From the NCBI GenBank assembly GCA_015499995.1, contig JADNRV010000071.1:124001-188000 (forward strand): DNA of 64,000 bases, written 5' to 3'. Each line of letters opens with the position of its first letter. Position 1 is the stretch's first letter. The notes below the pieces were generated by a model. That model did not search any database, had not been told where the DNA came from, and saw only the letters and a program-made list of their open reading frames with translations. The stretch comes from Flammula alnicola (Eukaryota; Basidiomycota; Agaricomycetes; Agaricales; Strophariaceae). The translations under genes were made by a program, and so were the position numbers. Shown here piece by piece: positions 1 through 10,941 of the stretch.

Positions 1-323
1 AGGAGAACGCCAATTATTGTGTAGCCAACGCGACAGATCCTTTTCAGTTTTTGTCAGTGGAGCTGTATATATTATATGTCGATGCTGAATATGAATACCT
101 TTGCCCGGGTCTGAGTATCATCCGGGTCGACCATCTCTTTCTGAGCCCAATAATTGAATAGATCTGGGAAGATCTGGGTTTGCGCAATGTGTTTGCGTGC
201 AGCGGCCGATGTGGCTTCAAGGTACTCCTTTTTATATACATCAATCACTGCCCGCTCTTCACTGCTGTAAAATGTTTTGCGGCGATCCGGGCGGTCTGGG
301 ATATCGAAAGCTGGTGTTGACAT
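1..323 (-). CDS. Partial protein of unknown function, probable KDZ-element gene (5' part only)
   Basis: The ATG is at 323-321 and reads MSTPAFDIPDRPDRRK. The first exon runs to 99, where GTATTC opens a short intron; an acceptor near 39-40 resumes in frame as DLSRWLHNNWRSP and runs off the window. The visible part is charged, without a signal peptide or membrane segment. Proteins with a helical charged N-terminus and a WLHNNWR-type motif are often predicted next to mushroom transposons (my recollection, not checked). It is divergent from the KDZ transposase, leaving 193 bp for both promoters, which suggests it belongs to the same element. No function can be assigned. Confidence 0.5.
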
Positions 324-516
324 GGGAAGAAAGAGGTCTTTTTTTGACAAGAAGCAATCGGCCAAATGTAAACTATCTTTATATATCATCACATGGAAAA
401 TAAAAACACGAGGACCGATCATCTGTCCATAACAAAAGAAAAATTCCGATCATCTGGCGATAACAAAAAAACATTCTGACGGTTATCTTTTCCGAAATCT
501 TCTTTCCTCCGGTACC

Positions 517-3500
517 ATGAGCTCTCAAGCAGGCAAGCGTCCGAGGAGACGAAGAAATATTTTGGTGGAGGGTGATGTCGATGCAGCTGACGCCGTTACA
601 TTTAAGAAAGTGACGACTACCACACGATCAGGAAAACAAAAAACAACAACGGTGAAAGTAGCTCTCCTTCCAGAGGAGTCTCAACCTGCACAAACACCCC
701 CTCCCGGACCATCGCACCATGAGGTAGATTATACTCTAAACGATGTCGACATGCCCGATGCCGATCCGATTGCCGATCCAAAGCAGCGCAAGGTGAGGGT
801 ATGGATCGATCTCATACTGCAAATGTTATTAATGTCTTTAATCAGACCCAAAAGGACTACATAATACAATTTGTGGAACGCATCGACGATTTGTTGGAAG
901 CCCTACTGAGCCGGGAAGCATTGCCAATTGAACATTCGAGATGTTCACACTGTAATGAGAATCTTCACGCAGTCTGGAGATGCCAGGACTGTAGTCTGGC
1001 GAGCCCACTGTGTCGAAAATGCATGCGCCACACACATCAAGACAATCCGATGCATAAAATACAACGATGGACCGGCACACATTTCCGATCGGCGGAGTTA
1101 TGGGAGGTCGGCACTTACATTCTTGTGCGACACTACGATGGCGAGCCTCTGTGCGATACTTTGAAGTTTTACAAACACTATCTTGAAGAGTTCGAGGTTC
1201 AAAAGGACGCTACCGAGCAGATGGCTCTGAGGCGATCGGCATCGGCATCGCAGGGGGGAGGCGATCGGCAGGACCTCAATGTCGATTTTGAGATGCGTGA
1301 TGCAGACGATGGATTCGGTGTTCCAGATCAGGCCGCAGAGGCAATGGAGGATGAAACCTTTCAACAATACCTAGATGACTTGCATCACCAACAGGAAACT
1401 CGCCTCGATGATGAGCCGATTGAGGAGTCGGTATTTTTCACTGAGGCCGATGACAGTACGGTTGTTGGTGATGCCGATGCCGATGTAGCTGCCTTGCCTT
1501 CCTACCTGCCTCCACCGCCCAACGCCGATGACGATGCCGATGCCGCTCCCACTGCGGACTTGTTCGCAGGTGATCAGTCAGGTGGCACCTCCGGACACAT
1601 TCCTACAGCCGATGCATTCAACAATTCCTATGTCCGGGTAGTGCATACCAATGGCATCCATCATTTAGCGATGGTATCATGCCGATGCCGTGGGCCCGAT
1701 CAACTGCCGGTCGACCTTGTGGCATGCCGACTGCTGCCAGCCAGTTTTCACAGGATTCGCACATTGTTTTCAGCACAGGCACTCGACTACTTCCGACTAT
1801 GCAATCTGGAACTGAAGGCATCGGCATATCAGTTCTATCAGCTACTGCGCCGATTGACAATGCCGATGGCACCGGCCGACGTCGTGGATTTATACAACGA
1901 GTTTCGAAGGATGAGCCGTTTGTGGAGATGGATGAAGAAATTGAAGTGGGCTGGCTACGGTCACAATGGAAAAGATCCAATGAACGTCGGCCCCGGGGAG
2001 TTGGCGAATTACTGTCCGGCATGTCCTCAACCCGGGATAAACCTGCCGGACAATTGGAAAGACGATTTAAACAGGTAAGATATTGTATCAATGTTATGCA
2101 TCGCCTCATGTGAGTTGCAGAGCCGTATATCAACGGGTCTTTGTTGCCGATGGCAATTTCAAGGCCGACCATGTTCGGCAGGCAAAGCCATCCAAGGATA
2201 TTTGGCTTTCGGAAGGTGGTGGAATGGCACCGACACGTGAAGAATATTTCGCCTTCCTTAAGATCGCAATTGAGAGACTGACGGTAGGTCGGCTCACTGC
2301 CGATGCCGATTCAGTTCACTGACAGCATTTTAGAAAGCGCCTTGTGAAAACACATTCAGGGCCATCATGAATGCCCTACTCGCCTCATCGGCCTGTGATA
2401 TCACTGGCCTAGTCGGCATTGCATGCGCTCGGCATGGATGCTATGCGCCGAACGCACTCGTGGATTTGTTCAAGGGTGAACAGCAGAAGAATGTGGACTT
2501 TGCATTGCTTAAAGCACTTGAAACGACTCGGGTGGATCCCGACCAGGGCGTGATGATCATCTACGACATCGCCTGCCAGTACTTTGTTCACCTGCATGAG
2601 CGAATCGGCAATCGGCTGCCGACCGGCCTCAAGGTCGACCGTGCGATCGGCCTCTTCCATGTCCATGCCCACAAAGATGAATGTTTCTTCCGCTACGCTA
2701 CCTCATTTATTCCCGACGCCGCTGTGACCATCGGCGAGATTCTGGAACCTTTGTGGTCTGAATTGAATGCGATCTCTCCCACCGTACGCACGGCAACCTT
2801 GGCGCATCGTGTGGAAGTGATAGATGATTCTGCTTGTGATTCTAACCATAAAAAGATGCTTCGCATAACCAAAGTTTTATGCCGACGGCACATAGAGGCA
2901 TCCGAAAACCTTGCCAATCTTCAACAGTATTTCACTGAACTCTCTGAAGCTGCTGGTCCCCAAGCAGTGGAATGCTGGAAAACTGACATCGAGGATGCCG
3001 AGGCAAGAAGACTGACCGATCCCAAGGCTATGGATATATACGCGGCGCAAGTGGCTGATGGGACGGATGACCAATCGGCATCGGCAGCTAATCGGCCCCG
3101 ATCGGCAATTGAAATCTGGCTGGAGTTTGCACTCATGATTGAGGAAAAACAGTAAGTTTCGTTCGCTTTGCATTGCTTTGTGCTTACTACTTCAGAATGG
3201 ATATTCGGCAACGTGTACGCCAACTCGGACGTGAACCTCGGGATCCCGATCGGCAGCAAATGGAAAAGCTCCGAAAGGCTTTGGCACCCCTACTGACAGA
3301 GCTGGCCCGCCTTCAGGCTGCGGCAGGTGCATTCCAGTCCACAAGGTCAGATACGCCAGAGCAAGATGAGACAATGGAGGATTGGGACAACGTAGCTGAG
3401 GGTATCAATGACGGCGATGCTACACCTGACCCCGACTCGGCATCGGCAGCGGAGGAACAGGCGGCATCGGCTGATGACAATATTCCTGTCGAACGCCAGA

Positions 3501-4277
3501 CACTTTGCCTTCCTTCAAATGGAAATGTCGGGCCCATGTACGATGAAATTGAGTTGGCGCTCAGAAAAACTCAGGCAAAGGCCCACCTCAATCAGTTACG
3601 GGAACTCATTGCCGAGAAATCCTTTCAATACTCCGATGTCATTCGGGCAGCACCTCGAAAAGGTGTCCGTACCCGGGGTCGAGCCGCCGTCAAGGACCTC
3701 AACATGCGGATATCATTTCATTGCCAGGTCTACAGCCGATGCCGAGCCCGTCTGGTTCTCCTACATGCCGATGAAGCAACCTTGCAAAAATTCCGATTAT
3801 TAAAGAAGGAAGACATTAAAGCCAGCACCGCCGTTCTACGGCCAAACACCCCCGGGTCAACAACACTGCAGCTCTCCTGGATTTGGCATTCCGTGAGACG
3901 GCATATCTTACCCGATGCCGATGCCGACCTAGCCGATGCCGACCCGGCAACGATTCTAGAGTGTAAGTTATCCTCAACATTATCAACAATTCCTGCCTGA
4001 AACATTTTCAGTCAAACGTGTGCACTGGCTGCGTGCCCGAGCGCAAACTCAAAGATGGCGTGAAGAGTGTATATTGGTCAGGTATGAGATGCAATGGACC
4101 GTGCGTTATTTCATGCACAAGAGCAGGACTTGGCAATTGGCATTCACCAGTGATCGGCCTCTCACTGCCGGTGCTGCTGCATATGCCGATCGGAAAGTTG
4201 TCATGTGGCGTCAATTGGCACTTATATCTGACAAATCATTTAAAAATACAAATGTACATTATGAATCACCATTATAA
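517..4277 (+). CDS. KDZ transposase with CxC2 zinc-cluster domain, apparently intact
   Basis: Six exons join in phase: 517-792, 846-2074, 2121-2283, 2334-3151, 3196-3962, 4012-4277, giving 1172 residues. The N-terminus is basic (GKRPRRRR). A CxC2 cysteine cluster starts near residue 125 (CSHCNENLHAVWRCQDC) and is followed by the CxC2 motif region. The RNase H-like transposase core shows VADGNFKADH (Asp about 512), YDIACQY (Asp about 634) and a glutamate in TIGEILEPLWSELN (about 691-694), consistent with a DDE triad. The C-terminal RVHWLRARAQTQRWREE stretch also fits KDZ proteins. It would cut and rejoin transposon DNA in the nucleus. No stop or frameshift interrupts any exon, so the copy may be active or young. 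The second intron-free exon is rich in Asp-Ala repeats encoded by the TGCCGA motif. Confidence 0.88.
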
Positions 4278-6930
4278 TTATATATCAATTTGTTAACCCT
4301 ACTATCACAAATTTTGCACAACCCTTTATCTTATCCATCTATCACTCTTACTATCACTGTGAAAATGTCCTCCCCGTCTATCCGCACATTCAACCCCTTC
4401 AATCTACAGCATGGATCAAATAAAAACTGGCACATCAAGGTGCAGGAAGTCATATATTATGGCGAGTCAAGATTTCGGCAAGCCCTCGCCGTCATAACCG
4501 TGTCCGACGGTCGGCACCAAGAGTGGATGCAGCGTTGCCTGCAACGTGAACTAGTGCGTAGTTTCGCGTTGAATTGACCTAAATGTCCAGTTCTGAACCT
4601 CTTCAAGATGTTTATTATGTCATACATTGGAATAGCGACCGGAGTCGGGCAGATCGTCGAAGTGCCGATCGTCCTGCGCTCACTTGCCGACAGCTTGGCG
4701 ATGGTCTCCGATGCCGATCTGCCGGTCGAGTTTGATTCGGCATTCATTGCTACACTGGATGTCGGCACAACCGACGAACAGTTTGGGAGAGTCGTGAATG
4801 AGTATTACCTCAGCTGGTGGACGGCGACTCGCCAACCTGCCGAACGTCAGACTCTTACGGCCAATACACTCGAAGCTTGCCTCACGCACTACCGGCTGCA
4901 ACTACAAACGAACGCGAAAGGTGTTTCGATCGCTGAAAAGAAAATCGTCCCCCTTCCTCCCTTCCAACCATCTTCGCCCGATGCCGTTCCCGCTGCCGAT
5001 GCCGATTACCAGGCCATTGCTGCTGATCTCCTGGGTGAACTCAGGAGTCTCAAAAACTTCGCATCCAGCATGGCGGAATTATCGCGCACCGAAGTCGCTA
5101 TCAGCACGCGTCGGGCAGCGGGCTTTTACTTACTGCATGAGACAGTTGTTCTGAAGGAGACGGAGGCATTTGGATCAGGATCGGAATCGGCCGATATTGC
5201 TGATGCCGAAACGAGTGAGTTGAGTCGGCAGGTCGCCGAGGCTGCAGGGGCAGACCTCAGACGTCTTCAGGCCATGCCACCCACGTCATTCAAGTGGACC
5301 TGGGGGGAGCGCCTCACGAAAGCAGATGTTCTCGCCCTTCGGCATTTCTCCAAGGAACGTGTTCGATCTGGGTATGATACCGACCTCAGGGACGGGATAT
5401 TGCATGGGGAATGGTCAGTGGCCAACCCCACTACGCCAAACGGCACTGCCCGATACAGCTTGGTGTCTGCCGATGCCCACGCCCCGCCTCCAGCCACCAC
5501 TCTGCAATTTCCCGTGCACTTCACATCACGTCACACGAAGACAACCACATCCCAACTCTCCATCTCTGCTATCGCCTCACGCTGGATTGCCGATAAGGCT
5601 GCCGCTGCTGGTGCCGATCAACCCTCACCATTGCCTGCTGTTGTTGACGCTGCTACTGTTGCCGCTGCATGGTTGTTTTCACATGGACCTGCCGGCATCT
5701 CGCATGCAGCACCCTCCCAATCTTCCATCTCAGCTCAGGCTGTCGCCTCACGCTGGCTTGCCGATGCCGATGCCGCTCCAACCTCAACGTCCCCTGCTGC
5801 TGTTGGCGCTGCATGGTTGTTGCAACACGGCGACGACGATGCAGGGGAGTCACCAGACGTGGATGTGATTGATGCTGACGCTCTCGCCTCCCGGTGGCTT
5901 GCAGATACGACTGCCGATTCCGACGCCTCAACAGAGGAGGTGATTGATGCTGATGCTCTCGCCTCACGGTGGCTGGCAGATACGACTGCCGATTCCGACA
6001 CCTCATCAACAGATGACAATCTTGTTGATGCTGAGACTGTAGCCTCACGGTGGCTTGCGCGTGAGGATACCGGTCGTCCTTCAGCGCCAAACCCATCCTC
6101 CCAACCTATCACAGAACTTACAGTCGATAACTGGTATGCCACACATTCGGACGACGGAGGTAATCACGGGATGCCCAATACTGACAATGCCTGGCTTGAC
6201 AGAGCCGCCGTGCCCGACTCCCCATGTGCCGATCCCGATCGGAGCGACGACAATGCCGATTCACAGGAGGATGATAGCGATGAGGAAGAGGATGACAGCG
6301 ATGAGGACGAGGATGATACTGAGGATGAGACTGAGGATGAGGATGAGGATGAGGATGATGAGGATGACGAGGCTAACGAGGCTGACGATGATGATAGTGC
6401 CGAATCCGACCACACTGCCGATCCCGACTGCGCTGCCAATCCCCCAAGCACACCCAATCCCGACAGCTCTGATGCATCGGGTGGCACACACCCCGCTTTC
6501 AGCCCAGTCACTCCATCGCGATTCACTCTCCGGCCTCAATATGCCCCAGTTGACTTCGCCTTCCTCCCAGTTGAGTGGTTTGGCGACGACGGCATCCCCC
6601 AGGAGTAGTCGAGATCAGAACATTTTATGTACCTTCATGTATTTTACTTTTTTAATTGGTCATATCTTGGAAGATGTTGCAGTCCGATTTTCAGTGCTGA
6701 GGCCCTCGATTCAAGCACTGAGCAAAGCCGACTCGGGGGATGCAGCCCCGATCTCAAGTGCCGACCCTGATCTCAAGTGCCGACTGTTCCAGATTCATGC
6801 AAATTGGCAACGCCGACTGTGACCCTTCGATCTCCCGACTCCCTGCGAGATATTCTTGAGCCATTATATACGGCAGCCCAGATTTTGGGTGCCGAGTGCC
6901 CCGATCTATGGCAATCGGCAATGGGGATGG
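560..6930. repeat. Dispersed hexamer TGCCGA / TCGGCA through the KDZ element
   Basis: By hand I count about 40 TGCCGA and about 20 TCGGCA in roughly 6.4 kb, where chance would give about three in total. Copies are often tandem (TGCCGATGCCGAT) and occur in all coding frames, giving ADAD, SASA or RC readings. They also occur in the intron at 2284-2333 and at least four times in noncoding DNA after 6608. The motif is rare in the rest of the window. Confidence 0.8.
4365..6608 (+). CDS. KDZ-element companion protein, acidic with repeated ASRWLAD motif
   Basis: I do not recognise the family. The model is two exons, 4365-4553 and 4608-6608 (54-bp GT-AG intron, phase 0), giving 729 residues; an alternative donor at 4546 with acceptor 4590 also keeps frame. 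The N-terminal 330 residues look globular. Residues about 385-560 carry at least five copies of an ASRW(L/I)AD-like motif (at about 5572, 5750, 5882, 5963, 6041), two preceded by nearly identical DADAL and followed by TTADSD. Two weaker AAWL(L/F).HG units lie between them. The last part (about 6250-6410) is an almost pure Asp/Glu tract. It follows the transposase 88 bp downstream on the same strand and shares its TGCCGA motif, so it is probably carried by the element, perhaps as a DNA- or chromatin-binding accessory. That role is a guess. Confidence 0.7.
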
Positions 6931-6972
6931 GGGGCCCATTAGGCATGCTGAACGCGTGGGGGCTCCAGCGAA

Positions 6973-7107
6973 TTCGGTGTATCATATTATGTAGTACGTA
7001 TGCTACCTAATTATACATGGTACATTATTCACTGGTTCAGCGAATTCGCTGAACCCATATCACACGGCACATTGTACATGTTCGGTGTACCATATTATAT
7101 GGTACAC
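6973..7107. repeat. Palindromes and a spaced direct repeat at the probable right end of the KDZ element
   Basis: A perfect 22-bp palindrome lies at 7034-7055 (half GGTTCAGCGAA). An inverted repeat with 11-bp arms and one central base lies at 7085-7107 (arm GTGTACCATAT). The 25-bp stretch at 6973-6997 recurs at 7081-7105 with three mismatches (TTCGGTGTA...GTAC). These could be terminal or subterminal transposase sites; nothing proves it. Confidence 0.6.
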
Positions 7108-7632
7108 TGTAACAAAGGTATGTGGGAATCCGGTCTCCGCTCGGTTCCTTCCGCGAACCCTAGTCCTTCACCGGAAATGCTCTGATTAGAATCTCCGCCA
7201 TTTATACTAAATTATAGGCAATTGAGGGCGGTAGCAACCATCGTCGGGAATTTGACCTCACACTGGACCCCTTCAAGTCAATTTCGGTCACTCAGGACCC
7301 TGAATTGGGGGCATAACATTCAAAAATTTGGGGCAAAAATTTGGCCGAACACATCCGCTCGTGGGAAAAACTTCGGAGATGTGTTTTTCGACGTATTTCG
7401 TCAAGCTGAACAAGATTCTGCAAAAATATTGCCAAAATGTTGCCTGGGAGCCGAGATACTGGACTTGTTGACTTTGTTTGTCCGCGACTGTACACAAATA
7501 ATAATATTTGTTTTCCGCGGCATCCTTGGTCACGTGGTCGTCGTTCGCGTCGCGTGTCAGCCACGGACATGTTCAAGTTTTGAAATTTGATTCCGTGCTT
7601 TCGATTCCTCGATTTTACTTTCGTCGACCACG
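7108..7632. other. Intergenic DNA upstream of dbf2
   Basis: No gene is seen. The stretch should contain the dbf2 promoter and the junction with the transposon. No clear TATA box or operator was recognised. Confidence 0.5.
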
Positions 7633-9644
7633 ATGCCCCCAACACCCACTATACCCGCCCCGCCATCTCCCACGAAACAGATCTCAGGACTTCCAACAGA
7701 CTATAGTTCACCATATTACCGTGATATCCACATGGATACAGCGAAAGGCCTGACTGTGATGCAAAGCTACGGCGATATTCGTATGGCGACCGCCAAAGGC
7801 CAGCCCTTGAGCGACGACATAATGATGGAAACAGCGCGCGGAGGCCCGACTCTCAAACAGCATAAATTTCAAGTCTGGGAGAGAGAACTGTTAGAAAGCA
7901 GTGAAGTGAAGCGAAAGGCGACAGTGGCCCAACTCTGTAAGGCAACCTGAATCTCGTTCTCGTCCGTTCTTTTGACATTTTTGACTGCAGACTTCCTGGA
8001 CTATTACTTTCAGACTTTGGGTTACATAGCTGCGAGGAAAGATCGGCGCTCGAAGTTCGATCAGGACACAGCGGCACGAAAACTGAAAGGCCCAGAGTAC
8101 GCGAAAGAATTCAAATCGTATTGCGGCCGTGAACGTGTTATTCTGCGGAGGCGTAGAACGAAACTCAGAGTTGATCAGTTCCACATCATCGCACAAGTTG
8201 GGCAAGGTGGATATGGCGAGGTCTTCCTGGCAAGGAAACAGGAATCAGGAGAGGTGTGCGCGCTTAAGAAGATGAGGAAGCGAACTCTGTTCAAGATGGA
8301 CGAGGTCCGTCTACTCTATCTCCTCATCGAACACCTATCTCAACACGATCTATAGATCCGACACGTCCTAGTCGAACGGGACATCCTGACGGCTACAAAA
8401 ACACCCTGGCTAGTACGCCTCCTATACGCTTTCCAGGATCCCGAACATGTGTATCTTGCGATGGAATACGTACCTGGAGGTGACTTCCGAACCCTTCTCA
8501 ATAACTCGGGTGTCTTGAAGGAAGAACATGCAAAATTCTATATCAGCGAGATGTTCGCCGCCGTGAGCGAATTACACAAGCTTGGCTATATTCATCGTGA
8601 TCTTAAACCTGAGGTGGGTTAAAGAAATTCCTCTGTATGAGCTGTCAGATTGACTCCTGGAAAGAATTTCCTCGTAGATGGAACAGGGCACGTCAAGTTA
8701 ACAGATTTCGGACTAGCTACTGGTGCCTTGAACCCCAAGCGTATCGAGTCTTTGAAAGTCAAGGTAGGCTTGTTTGTCCTTGTTCTTCATAGCAGATCTT
8801 TTTGTTAACATGACTTCCAGCTGGACAAAGTGAAGGACAACCAGGTCATCCATCGTTCAACCATCGAGCGGCGTTCCATCTATCGGTCTATCCGTAACGA
8901 AGATCCGCGCTACGCCGACTCGATAGTTGGCTCTCCAGATTACATGGTATGTGTCTCCTTTGCCACATCACATCTCAAGACCGACAACTCTTTGACAGGC
9001 ACCAGAAGTTCTACGTGGAAAACCGTACACATACTCAGTAGATTTCTGGTCCCTTGGTTGCATCCTGTTCGAGTTCCTGGCCGGCTTCCCTCCATTCAGT
9101 GGCAGCACCCCCGAAGAGACATGGACGAATCTCAAAAACTGGACAAAGGTCCTCCGGAGGCCGGAATACGACAAGCCAGAGGATCTTATCTTCAACCTCA
9201 GTGATGTTGCATGGGACGCAGTGACACGGTCAGCGAAATTTACTCCGCATTTCTAACAAGCAATCCAACTAATTGCCCTTTTACACTAGCCTAATCGCCC
9301 ATGCCAGCGTCCGCTATTCGACTCTGGCGCAACTAACGACGCATCCCTTCTTCAAGAACGTCAAATGGGACGACCTCCGCGCCGTCCGCGCGCCCTTCGT
9401 TCCCGCACTAGACTCGGAGATCGACACAGGGTACTACGATGACTTCTCCTCGCCTGAGGATATGGCCAAGTACGCCGAAGTCAAAGAGAAGCAGATGAAC
9501 GTCGAGAAGGTGAAAGAGAAGGAGGAGCCGTTCGCGAGGGGCGTGTGGGTCGGATTCACATTTGGCAAGAACGGTCCTGGGGCGGGCGCCAAGGCCGTGA
9601 CCCCTGGTGGGTACGATGACGGTGCATTGGCGACAATCTTCTAG
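7633..9644 (+). CDS. dbf2: NDR-family AGC kinase of the Dbf2/Sid2 type
   Basis: Seven exons join in phase: 7633-7936, 7991-8304, 8356-8613, 8665-8763, 8821-8946, 8999-9228, 9290-9644, giving 561 residues. An N-terminal regulatory region, where NDR kinases bind a Mob1-type activator, precedes the kinase. The glycine loop is GQGGYGEV, the ATP lysine lies in CALKKM, the catalytic loop is HRDLKPEN and DFG follows. A long activation-segment insert precedes GSPDYMAPEVL; this insert and the phrase VDFWSLGCILFEFLAGFPPFSG are typical of Dbf2. The C-terminal extension carries FKNVKWDDLR and GFTF. In yeasts this kinase drives mitotic exit and septation. Single-copy, no defects seen. The start is the first in-frame ATG before PPTPTIPAPPSP. 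Confidence 0.93.
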
Positions 9645-10941
9645 AGGCGCGAGGCTGGAGTGAAGCCCACAGCTCGTCCTGTTATTGTTTCTTCCTTCCT
9701 AGCTCGGACCTTTTCCCCCTGCATACCCCCTATACCTACAGTCTACGTCCGTTTGTCCGTTTCGTCAGTTCTCTTTTCTTTTTCTGTCCTGCGGCGCAGA
9801 TCCGTGAAATGATACCTCTTCGATGATGACAATTGAATCAACAATTAACATATACTTAATCTTGTAATTTTTGTAATCCCTGGTACCTATCATTGTGCTT
9901 ACCTTTCCTTTTGGCTATTGCTTTATACAGTGTATTTCCTTCTGGAGACGAGTAAATCCTTTGAGAACAATGGACGTCGCGTAAATCGCGCCGCCAGTAT
10001 GTCATTTCATTAAGATGTGATAGTGATGTTGTGAAAGAGATGTGATACGCGGTGGAGGTGCGACGGAATCGGGAGCTCTGCATGTGGCGACGGTAAGGGC
10101 TGCAGCCTGCAGGGCAAGGAGGCGATTATAAAGTTCTGCCACACGCGACAGACAATCTTTTTCTACATGCAAGGCAATGGCGGAGTACGGGGAACCGAAA
10201 TGCGCACATGGAAACAGGAAATAATAACAAGAGAGCACCGACATTTGGGGAAGTGTAAGATGGAAACACGAAAGACAGTTAGGAGTAGATTTCAAAACGT
10301 GTCGATGACCGGTTGGCATGAACCAAGTGACTCTGGGGCAGGACTGCAGGACATGCGGGCGGTGCGAATGGTGGTGTTAATCCAATCAATTAAAAACGAA
10401 TGCAAAGACCGAAAACATTTGGAGGAGAGTGGGGGGTGGTACAGGTTAGTGACCACTAGTATTAGTAAAATAACTACAAGTCCAAGTCCGCTGAGGAAGA
10501 ACCAGAGGCAAATCAGAGGCGTTGGCTGGCTGGCATAAGGAGCAGAAGCCGGAGGGACGTTAAGTGCCCTGGGCTCGATGTGTGTGGGGGATACGAAGAG
10601 TCCGTTTTGGTAACGAGATTATTAAACATGGAAGGGATGGGGAAAGGATGGGTGGGTGTAGTGTCCGATTCGACGTCGACCGCGAATGATGTTTTTAAGA
10701 AATAAGGATGCGTAAAGGTGTCGTGTCGGTCCGGCTTAAGCCTGAAAGATAACGATAACAAAAGACGAGCGTAAATGAACGTTAAAACTGCTAAAAAAAG
10801 AGCGTCTTGAGTCAGCTTGAATATCGATAACGCTAATGAGAGAGAGCACCCACAAGTGTCGTAGTAGAAAGAACAAAAAAAGGAAAGCAATTAAGAAGTT
10901 GGGCATAATATAGGTATGTCAGTCGACTAAGAGACTGGATA
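9645..10941. other. Intergenic DNA between convergent genes
   Basis: It holds the 3' untranslated regions of dbf2 and of the leftward gene at 10942-12027. Open frames here lack recognisable domains and splice partners; I see no gene, RNA or repeat. Confidence 0.5.

Larger units (their letters stand above)
1..7110. mobile_element. KDZ-type DNA transposon, left end outside the window
   Basis: Three genes (leftward partial gene ending its 5' end at 323, transposase 517-4277, companion 4365-6608) share a distinctive base composition and a hexamer, TGCCGA, repeated on both strands. The hexamer continues into the noncoding DNA after 6608 up to about 6930, which marks the approximate right limit; palindromes and a spaced direct repeat at 6973-7107 may be the right-end structure. 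KDZ elements are known DNA transposons of mushrooms. I could not find terminal inverted repeats because the left end lies outside, so both the right boundary and the inclusion of the leftward gene are inferences. Confidence 0.7.

Noticed and set aside
6164..6526. Poly-serine frame antisense to the KDZ companion
   Set aside because: It is the reverse reading of the Asp/Glu tract (GAT/GAG repeats).
10513..10890. 125-codon hydrophobic frame after the 10942-12027 gene
   Set aside because: Lies in the presumed 3' region, with no family resemblance and no upstream context as a gene.
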